A stretch of 64,000 bases of DNA, from assembly GCA_963775825.1 (NCBI GenBank), contig CAVZKY010000058.1, positions 25,846-89,845 on the forward strand, written 5' to 3'. Both the position numbers and the translations under genes were made by a program. The notes beneath the pieces were generated by a model, which searched no databases, had not been told where the DNA came from, and saw only the letters and a program-made list of their open reading frames with translations. This DNA comes from Bog-532 sp963775825 (GTDB lineage: Bacteria; Actinomycetota; Actinomycetes; Streptosporangiales; Streptosporangiaceae). Shown in pieces: positions 58,114-64,000 of this stretch. Within the stretch, counting starts at the first letter, position 1; each line of letters opens with the position of its first letter.

Positions 58114-58891
58114 GGCCCGCCCTCCAGACCACGGTCCGGTGGCTCAGCACGAGCGACAGGTCCGCCATCAGCTCCCGGCGCCACATCAGGTGGAACAGCG
58201 GCGGCAGCGTGGCGATGGGGTCGCCGGCCGCCTCCGCGCCCTCCATCAGCGGGAGCCCGGACCCGAACGCCTCCAGCAGCCGGGCCTCCGCCGCCGGGTC
58301 CCCGCAGCGCGGGTGCCGGTAGCCGGCGATCCACCGGTGATTGGCGGCCGCCACCGGGTCCACCTGGCCGCAGACCGCATACTCCCAGCCCAGCAGCTCG
58401 CACGCCCTGGCCGTGGCGGCGAACGCCTCCCGGTCGCCGTCATCGGCCACGCCATCCGGCCGGGAGTCGATCACCAGCTCCCGGCCGCCGGCCAGGCGCG
58501 CGAAGAAGTCGGGCGGGTGGCGCCGGGCCTTCCCCGCCGGGGTCCGCCAGTGCAGCCAGAACGGCTGCGAGACGATCGCGGTCACGGCCGGGTCGAAGTC
58601 GAGCGCTACCAGGTGGCCGCGCTCAACCCACGACTCGAACCCGACCAGCCGGCCCATTTTTGAGGACCAGTACCACCCTGGGTAGTTCCGCTGCCCCTTA
58701 TACGACGGGAACGAGCGCACCGGCTGGCAGGACTCAAGGTCAGCTCGGCGAAGCCGGTCCAGCCCGGCCCGGACCTCCCGCCCGTCCGGCCCGGCGTACG
58801 TCACCTCGAAGCCGGCAGGCAGCCACACCTGGGCCATCCCGGCCTCGCCGCAGGCATCCCAGCTCGCGGACAGCAGGTCAGCAACACTCAC
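58106..58891 (-). CDS. tnsA: TnsA-like endonuclease subunit
   Basis: TnsA cuts the 5' strand at the transposon ends, allowing cut-and-paste movement. The 261-aa protein matches the actinobacterial TnsA-like family: VGFESWVERGHLVALDFDP supplies the Glu, HPPDFFARLAGG the Asp, and ELVIDSRP replaces the usual E/Q-x-K strand. The DSRP form may be lineage-typical, but the Lys-to-Arg change deserves testing. It is the first gene of the operon, as in Tn7. Confidence 0.85.
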   Translation of the reverse strand: MSVADLLSASWDACGEAGMAQVWLPAGFEVTYAGPDGREVRAGLDRLRRADLESCQPVRSFPSYKGQRNYPGWYWSSKMGRLVGFESWVERGHLVALDFDPAVTAIVSQPFWLHWRTPAGKARRHPPDFFARLAGGRELVIDSRPDGVADDGDREAFAATARACELLGWEYAVCGQVDPVAAANHRWIAGYRHPRCGDPAAEARLLEAFGSGLPLMEGAEAAGDPIATLPPLFHLMWRRELMADLSLVLSHRTVVWRAGRG

Positions 58892-58958
58892 CGCAGCGCT
58901 CAGCCCCTTCCCCAGGCGCGTGCCGCGTCCCTCGCCGCACGCAAGGTCACCACATCCT

Positions 58959-59042
58959 CGCCAGACCGGATGAGAACCCGCTACCTGTTCCGCCAGATCA
59001 AATGAGAAACCAGCCAGCTCGCGCCAGATTGACTGAGAAACC
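58959..59042 (+). repeat. Iterated transposase-site-like repeats, array 1 (three copies)
   Basis: Three copies start at 58959, 58991 and 59022 with a 31-32 nt period. The consensus is CGCCAGA followed by about five variable bases and TGAGAAMCC. All have the same orientation. They lie 68-151 nt upstream of the tnsA start, so they are candidate TnsB-binding sites that may also control the operon. Confidence 0.8.
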
Positions 59043-59160
59043 CCGCGTTAAGCGCCCCCCGGGCACCCCTGCGGGCCCCGTCTTCCCGCTGCGCTCCGGG
59101 CAGTAGCCGACCGGTGCTGGCGGTCCCGGGCAGCGGCCAGGATCGCTAGTATCGTCCGCC

Positions 59161-59800
59161 GTGACCGGGATCTCCTCACGCCGGGCCGCGCTGACGGAGG
59201 CCTATGACGCCGTTGCTGCCCGCGACGCAGAACTTCGTCTGGGGTGAGCTGGACCATCTCCCGCTGGACCGGGCGGTGCTGGCCGCGTTCGCCGAGTACG
59301 TGCGTGCCGCGGGCGGCGGGCTTGTCGCCGAGCTTGGATGCGGGCCCGGGCGGATTACGGCTCACCTCCGGGACCTCGGGCTGGACGCCTTCGGCCTCGA
59401 CCTGTCCCCGGCCATGATCGATCTTGCCCGCAGCACGCATCCGGGCCTGCGCTTTGAGGTCGGGTCGATGGACGCCCTGGATCTGGCTGATGGCGTGCTG
59501 GGCGGCATCGTGTCCTGGTATTCCGTCATTCATGCGTCGCCAGGGGAGCTGCCGACGTATTTTGCCGAGTTCGCCCGGGTGCTGGCCCCTGGCGGCCACC
59601 TCCTGGCCGCCTTCTTCGAATCCGGAGGCGGGCCGGCAGCGACCTTCGACCACAAAGTGGCGCCGGCGTTCCGCTGGCCGATCGATGAGCTGGCCGCGCT
59701 TGGGGGCAGGGCGGGATTCGCTGAAGTCGGCCGGATGCTGCGCGAGCCCCGCGAGCAGGAGCGGTTCCGCCGGGGGCACTTGCTGCTCCGCAGGCAGTAG
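59161..59800 (+). CDS. Class I SAM-dependent methyltransferase, N-terminal frameshift
   Basis: Motif I is LVAELGCGPGRITAHL, motif post-I FGLDLSPAMIDLAR, and the rest is a normal 7-stranded MTase (VLAPGGHLLAAFF). GTG 59161 opens LTEAYDAVAAR, the usual N-terminus of this subgroup, then the frame changes near 59235 to FVWGELDHLPLDRAVL. The Tyr following VAAR is Asp. The restored length is about 212 aa. It lies between the two repeat arrays, so it may be transposon cargo. The substrate is unknown. Confidence 0.82.
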
Positions 59801-59853
59801 CCCGCCTGGCGACTGGGCCGGGAACATCTCGCTACGCACGCCACGAGGCGACC

Positions 59854-60035
59854 CGCCAGGATTACTCGAGACACGCCAGGTCACCTGCACACGCAGTGAG
59901 AATCTGCCACGTCAACTGAGACGGACAGCCGGTACCGCCGGGCCGCGCGGCACCAGGTGCCGCGCCAGATCAGATGAGAAACCGCCAAGTGTGCCGCCAC
60001 TTCGAGTGCGAAGGCGCCAGATCAACTGCGATGAG
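59854..60035 (+). repeat. Iterated transposase-site-like repeats, array 2
   Basis: Copies similar to array 1 start at about 59854, 59874, 59905, 59963, 59995 and 60015. The one at 59963 is nearly identical to that at 58991. Same orientation as array 1. Spacing is 20-32 nt with one degenerate position near 59936. Multiple sites are normal for Tn7-type ends. Confidence 0.7.
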
Positions 60036-60043
60036 AGGTAGCA

Positions 60044-60054
60044 CGTCAGTGTCA
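60044..60054. other. Candidate right terminus of the Tn7-like element
   Basis: The + strand reads CGTCAGTGTCA just outside the last repeat. Read inward on the minus strand the end is TGACACTGACG, compatible with the 5'-TG...CA-3' ends cut by TnsB/Mu-type transposases. No partner end was found, so the boundary is tentative (CA at 60048 is an alternative). Confidence 0.4.
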
Positions 60055-60560
60055 GTGATTCGGTCATCTGCTTGTCAGTGCCCTGGTCAGGTTGGGATTC
60101 GATACTGCGCGCAGCCATTCGCACTAGTGATGATCTTGGCGGTGTGGATGGCCATGGGGTCTGCTCGCTGGTCCAGGAGTCGGCATTTGTCGCCGTCACA
60201 CAAAGTGAGCGGGCTCTTGGTTGCTGCGCTTCGCGAGTGGCCGCTACGATCTCCCTGCCGAATATTTGCGGCTGACGCTTTGGCCGTCGCGGCGCCGCGC
60301 CTGCACGCAGATGTTCCGGTTCTGGCGTCGCCTCACTAACTGGATGACGCATCGAGTGGGCCGGACTGTGGCGGATCATCCGCTTTTCAGGGAACCGACT
60401 ATGCCCCCGGCGCAGTGGACCCCCGCTTGTAAGGCGGTCAGGAGGTCCAATGGCCAGGCCCAGCCTGCGGAGGGCGCGGCCCGCCGGCGTCGTTCCGCCA
60501 GCTGAGGTTTCGGCGAAGCGCCCCTTCACAGCTTGGCTCTACTTAGGTAGAGTCTGGCCC
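60055..60560. other. Noncoding gap to padR
   Basis: About 500 bp have no supported gene. GTCAGTG occurs several times near 60045-60090. The padR operator lies at the end. Otherwise nothing is recognised. Confidence 0.4.
60537..60552. promoter_or_regulatory. PadR-type operator CTCTAC-TTAG-GTAGAG
   Basis: Perfect six-base arms flank TTAG, ending 8 nt before the padR start codon. Actinobacterial PadR repressors often bind a TACTTAGGTA-like site at their own promoter. Autoregulation is inferred. Confidence 0.6.
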
Positions 60561-60904
60561 ATGTCACGTCGGACGGCCTTCTCCGCTCAGACTCTGGCGG
60601 TGCTGGCAGCGCTGGCCGCCCGGCCGTCTGACTGGCGGCACGGCTATGACCTGGCCCGCGAGACCGGGCTGAAGTCGGGAACCCTGTACCCGATCCTGGT
60701 CCGGCTGGCCGACCGGGAGATGGTCAGGCCTGCTGGGAGGAAGGTGAGCCTGCCGGGCGGCCCAGGCGCCACCTGTACCGGCTCACCAGCGACGGGCTGG
60801 CGGCGGCGACGGCAGCGCTGGCGGCGGCGCCTGCTCCGGCAACCCGGGCGGCGAGGCCGCGGCGGGCAGCGGCGCCCCGGCGGCTGGCTCGTGAGGGCTC
60901 GTGA
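60561..60904 (+). CDS. PadR-family transcriptional repressor, frameshifted
   Basis: The winged-helix part LAVLAALAARPSDWRHGYDL, then GLKSGTLYPILVRLADREM is a standard PadR domain. The frame changes near 60735; the continuation HLYRLTSDGLAAATAAL is the expected wing and helix. TGA at 60902-60904 overlaps the ATG of the membrane partner. The restored protein is about 114 aa. PadR-membrane-protein pairs usually respond to envelope stress or drugs. Confidence 0.78.
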
Positions 60905-62028
60905 TGGAGCAGCTGACCTGGATGCTGGCGGGAGTGCTGCGCGCTGCAGCGCGGTTGCTGCCGCCCGGGCGGCGGCAGTGGGCCGAGGCGGTGCAGGCCG
61001 AGGCCGGTCAGGTTCCGGCAGGGTGGCCGCGGCTGCGCTGGCTGGCGGGCGGATTGTGGCTGGTGGCGAGGGAGGCCAAGATGGTGCGCAAGGTCGTGTA
61101 CTGGCTCGGGGTCGGGGCGGTGGCGGCCGCCGCGGCGTGGACGGTGTGGCTGAGCTGGCGGGCCTCTCCGGCCGCCGACCCGCTGGTCGTGACCGACCGG
61201 GTCCGGGTCCTGGTGGGGGTGGCCGCGCTGGTCGTGCTGCCGTGGGTGGGCCGGCGGCGCGGCTGGTTCGGCCCGGTCGGCAGCAGCATCACCGCGCGGC
61301 TGGTGCGGGTGGCGGCTGCGCGGCGATCTGCGGCCTGGGCGTGGCCGTCGTGCGGATGGACAGTCACCTCGGCCGCGGCCCCCATGGCGCGGGCCCGTTC
61401 AGCCTGCCCCGCGAGATCGCCGCGCTGGCGCTGCTTGGCGCCGCGCTGGCGCGCTGCCCGTCGTCAGGGCCAGATGGCCGAGTCCGACGCCGAGGGCTGT
61501 GGGACATCGCCGGGATAGCCGGTCGTGCAGTTCGTGTCGTGCCGCTCCAGGTGCTCGCGATCGTCTACGCGGCGGGATCCTTGCCGCGACATCGCGGCGG
61601 TCGCCGGTAGCAACCGCGTCCCTCGCCGCCGGCACCATCACCGGCCTGGCCGCGGGCCTGGCCGCGGGCCTGGCCGTTTACGGGCGAATCGGCGATCGCT
61701 ACGTGCCCCTGATCTCTTGGCGGGTGGCCATCGTGTTCTGCTCGGCGCCCTGGCTGGCGCGGCGGCGTCCTGGCTGCTGTCAGGCACCGGGGACCCGGAT
61801 GAGCTGCGAGAGGCGCGGATCCGGCAGGGACTGCTCGCCGGCTCGATGGCCGGAGCTGTCTGCGGCCTGGTGCTCACGAACTTCTCCGTGGTGGCCGTGT
61901 TCATGATGGTCCTCGGCCCGCTGGCCGGCGCGGCTGGCGGCGCGCTCGGCGGCACGGTCGCGGCTGACCATCCGCGCACGTCGCGGCCTGCCCGTTCCTG
62001 GACCGCCGGGCTGTTCGTCTCTCACTAG
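60904..62028 (+). CDS. PadR-partner integral membrane protein, several frameshifts
   Basis: ATG 60904 starts MEQLTWMLAGVLRAAARLLP and RQWAEAVQAEAGQVP, typical of the protein encoded after such padR genes. Hydrophobic helices follow (VVYWLGVGAVAAAAAWTVWL; ALVVLPWVG). Homology and hydrophobicity move between frames at about 61310, 61610 and 61740. The end SMAGAVCGLVLTNFSVVAVF and GPLAGAAGGALGG stops at 62028. The function is unknown. Confidence 0.6.
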
Positions 62029-62535
62029 TGACAGACGGACTGTTCCGGCCTAAACCAAGGCCAGCCCGGGGCGATGGTCCGGCCCCGGCGAGCGGGCCTC
62101 AAGCCAGAGCATCGCGCGAGAAGCGCCGGTGCGGTGCCGCAGGCGCCGCCTTAGAAAAAAGCCCGTACAGAAGGTTGTCACAGCACCGAAGAACATTGGG
62201 CGGACGATTCACGAGCAGGCGACCGATCAGCCGTGCGTGAACAGGCACGACACAGCGCTACGGGCAGATCTGAGCGCATATCGGGCGTGATCAAGCGCTC
62301 TTGTGCTTGCAGATTGATTGTTCTGTATGCCATCGCCTTCAGCATCGGACGGCTCGCTGAGCGTGCAATTAGATAAGTAAGGAACGACGTGACCCAGCAT
62401 CCAGTCACATTTCGTGGACCAACCGGGCCGACTTCGGACAGTTCCTGATGACCGCCAGCAGTGGTCCGCGTGCCCAGGGAGGCCGGGGGTTTCTGGACGC
62501 AGGTTTGCGGATGGTGTCGGGGCCGGTGGCTAGGG
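62029..62535. other. Noncoding gap before the recombinase
   Basis: About 500 bp of lower GC in its middle part have no supported gene. No matching tRNA or transposase is seen. Confidence 0.4.
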
Positions 62536-62563
62536 TGTCCGGGAAGGTAGACGTTCCCGGACA
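62536..62563. promoter_or_regulatory. Inverted repeat TGTCCGGGAA / TTCCCGGACA
   Basis: Perfect 10-base arms (62536-62545, 62554-62563) with an 8-nt spacer lie 17 nt upstream of the serine recombinase. This may be a recombinase crossover or operator site; resolvases commonly bind such sites beside their own gene. Confidence 0.5.
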
Positions 62564-62580
62564 GGCCGGAGGCCGCGCCG

Positions 62581-63178
62581 ATGGGCCGCACGATCGCCTA
62601 CTGCCGGGTCCTCCTCGCGCGACCAGAACCCCCAGCTGCAGCTGGATGCCCTGCACGCGCACGGGTATGACCAGCTGTTCGCCGAGAAGGAATCCGGCAA
62701 GCACGGCGCGGCGGCGGCCGGAGTTCAGCCGGGGCCTGGCCACCTTGAGGCGGCCGGCACCCTGGTGTTCTGGAAGTCCGACCGGTGGGGCCGCTCAGCC
62801 GCGCACGTGCTGACCACCGTCGGCGAGCTGCGCGACCGCGGCGTGACGGTCAAGTCACTGACCGAGAACTTTGACCTGGACACCAAGGAAGGCCGGTTCA
62901 TGTTCGCGGTCCTGGCCGCGGCAGCTGAATACGAGCTCGAGCTGCGCGCCGAGCGGCAGGCCGAGGGGATCGCCGCCGCGCGGCGCCGCCAGGCCGCCGG
63001 GACGATGCTGCCCGGCAAGAAACACATCGGCCGGCCCCGGGTTACCGGCCCAGCCGAGCTTGCCGCGCTGCGCCAGCTGATTCGCGACGGCACCTCCGTC
63101 ACTCAGGCGGCCCGCACCCTGAAGATCTCCCGCTCCACCGCCTACGCCGCGCTCAGCGGCCCGGGGTCGAACCTTTGA
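62581..63178 (+). CDS. Serine recombinase (resolvase/invertase), frameshifted
   Basis: The N-terminus MGRTIAYCRV, then SSRDQNPQLQLDAL contains the catalytic Ser. LVFWKSDRWGRSAAHVLTTV, RGVTVKSLTENFDLDT, the long E helix (AAAAEYELELRAERQAEGI) and a C-terminal helix-turn-helix (TSVTQAARTLKISRSTAYAAL) complete the family. Frame changes occur near 62610 and between 62700 and 62760. GGAGG lies 8 nt before ATG 62581. The restored protein is about 198 aa. It could resolve or invert the nearby mobile DNA. Confidence 0.82.
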
Positions 63179-64000
63179 TCATCGGCGAAGCTGGCGTCGA
63201 ACCGGGTTCCGAAGTGCTCGACGCGGGTGCAGGTGACCCTGATCTGCCACATTGCCGTCAGGCTCGGCTGAGCGGGCAGCGGGATCTTGCAGTTGGCGGC
63301 CGCGGCCCCGATCCGCTTGTTGCTGAACGGCGTGGGCGAACAGCCGTCCGTCAGCGCGGTGGCCTGGGGTGGAGCGGCTGAAGTGGCGTGCGGCCTGCAG
63401 GAGCGGCCGCGCGGCGGCCGGCACGTGGAAGACGGCGGTGGTGGCGGGGGCAGGGGAGGCTGCCAGGGAGGCCGGGACTAATTGCCGGTTGGGAGGATGC
63501 CAGGTCAGCTGCAGGGTGTCGTTCTCTGGTGACAGCGCATCCCAGGGCGTGCTCGCCAGGGTCAGTGCCTGCACGCCGGTGACCAGCACGGCGGCGATGC
63601 CCGCGGCGATCACCGGGTGGGCGACCCCCGCGCGGATCCGCCCGGCGGTCTGGGGGGCGACCAGCGGTGCGTTCAGCCCGGGGCCGCTCAGGACGTCCAG
63701 GAGCCGCTGGGATGGGGGAAGGTTCAGCATGAGACCGTGCAGCCGGAACCCGGCCTGCGCGCCGCGCAGCCGGGCCAGCGTGTGATGGCGGCTGGGGCCG
63801 TCGTGCACGAGCCACGTGAGGAACAGCTGCACGCTCTGGCAGCTGACCGCGGCCCGGCCGGGTTCGGTGCGGATATTCAGCCAGTGACAGGCAGCGTCCC
63901 GCCCGTGCCGGTAGACGGCGTTGGTCCGGGCGAACCCTACGGGGCCTAGCTGACTGAATGCCTTGCTCCGGTAATTGCGGATATGCGGGTGGAGGAAACG
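63179..64000 (-). CDS. Unknown protein, partial at the window edge
   Basis: The minus-strand frame is open from the window end to TGA/TAG at 63179, giving at least 273 aa; the N-terminus is outside. It has segments such as NYRSKAFSQLGPVGF, a hydrophobic helix (HPVIAAGIAAVLVTGVQAL) and a Pro/Ala-rich C-terminus. One membrane segment is possible. I recognise no family. It ends next to the recombinase stop, so it may belong to the mobile region. Confidence 0.45.
   Translation of the reverse strand, partial: RFLHPHIRNYRSKAFSQLGPVGFARTNAVYRHGRDAACHWLNIRTEPGRAAVSCQSVQLFLTWLVHDGPSRHHTLARLRGAQAGFRLHGLMLNLPPSQRLLDVLSGPGLNAPLVAPQTAGRIRAGVAHPVIAAGIAAVLVTGVQALTLASTPWDALSPENDTLQLTWHPPNRQLVPASLAASPAPATTAVFHVPAAARPLLQAARHFSRSTPGHRADGRLFAHAVQQQADRGRGRQLQDPAARSAEPDGNVADQGHLHPRRALRNPVRRQLRR

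Noticed and set aside
54039..58891. CRISPR-associated transposon
   Set aside because: No Cas12k, Cascade genes or array are visible, and TnsA is present with a short TniQ only.
58959..60035. CRISPR array
   Set aside because: The copies are too degenerate, spacing varies from 20 to 32 nt and there are no uniform unique spacers or cas genes. Their position upstream of tnsA fits transposase sites better.
60418..60455. tRNA anticodon arm (CCGCTTGTAAGGCGG)
   Set aside because: No T arm, D arm or acceptor pairing follows, and the stem has register problems.

Overview
This window comes from a high-GC actinomycete. The evidence is codon bias, GTG and TTG starts, mycothiol synthesis (mshA), Lsr2, CarD, SenX3/RegX3, and gene orders shared with Streptomyces, Streptosporangiales and mycobacteria. 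No 16S rRNA is present, so the genus cannot be named.

Layout. (1) 0.25-13.7 kb is a core biosynthetic block on the + strand: zinc metalloprotease, tilS, hpt, ftsH, folE, a phosphatidylglycerol lysyltransferase-like gene, folP, a folB-folK fusion, DUF3180, a Rossmann/DUF2520 gene, panC and coaX. It links tRNA modification, purine salvage, protein quality control, folate and CoA. (2) 13.7-31 kb holds lysS, an NlpC/P60 hydrolase, an argA-like GNAT, an endonuclease Q-like gene, lsr2, clpC with a strong terminator, mutY, radA, a decayed sugar isomerase, a BKACE enzyme, an XRE regulator, DUF2516 and a BlaI/M56 pair. (3) 30.9-41.3 kb is another conserved block: ybjN, mshA, gpmA, senX3-regX3, two secreted or membrane proteins, carD, ispF, cysS and rlmB. 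(4) 41.3-49.7 kb is accessory: a tRNA-Thr-like 5' fragment, a MacB-like ABC exporter, an integrase remnant, a YbdK-like ligase, a RelE-like toxin and a small CBM21-like protein, ending at an intact tRNA-Thr. (5) 49.8-60.05 kb is mobile: a tyrosine integrase with an inserted GntR-type domain, an envelope-stress cluster, and a compact Tn7-like operon (tnsA-tnsB-tnsC-tniQ, all overlapping) flanked upstream by two arrays of iterated transposase-site-like repeats that enclose a methyltransferase. (6) 60.5-64 kb holds a PadR/membrane-protein pair, a serine recombinase and a partial unknown gene.

The most interesting system is the Tn7-like element with its two repeat arrays and a possible TGACA end near 60054. 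Its left end was not found. No CRISPR or Cas genes were seen.

A caution for the whole window: about seventeen genes, including tilS, ftsH, folE and lysS, contain single-base frame changes between well-conserved halves. Their number in essential genes points to residual assembly indels rather than decay. For such genes the span given covers both halves unless the entry says otherwise.
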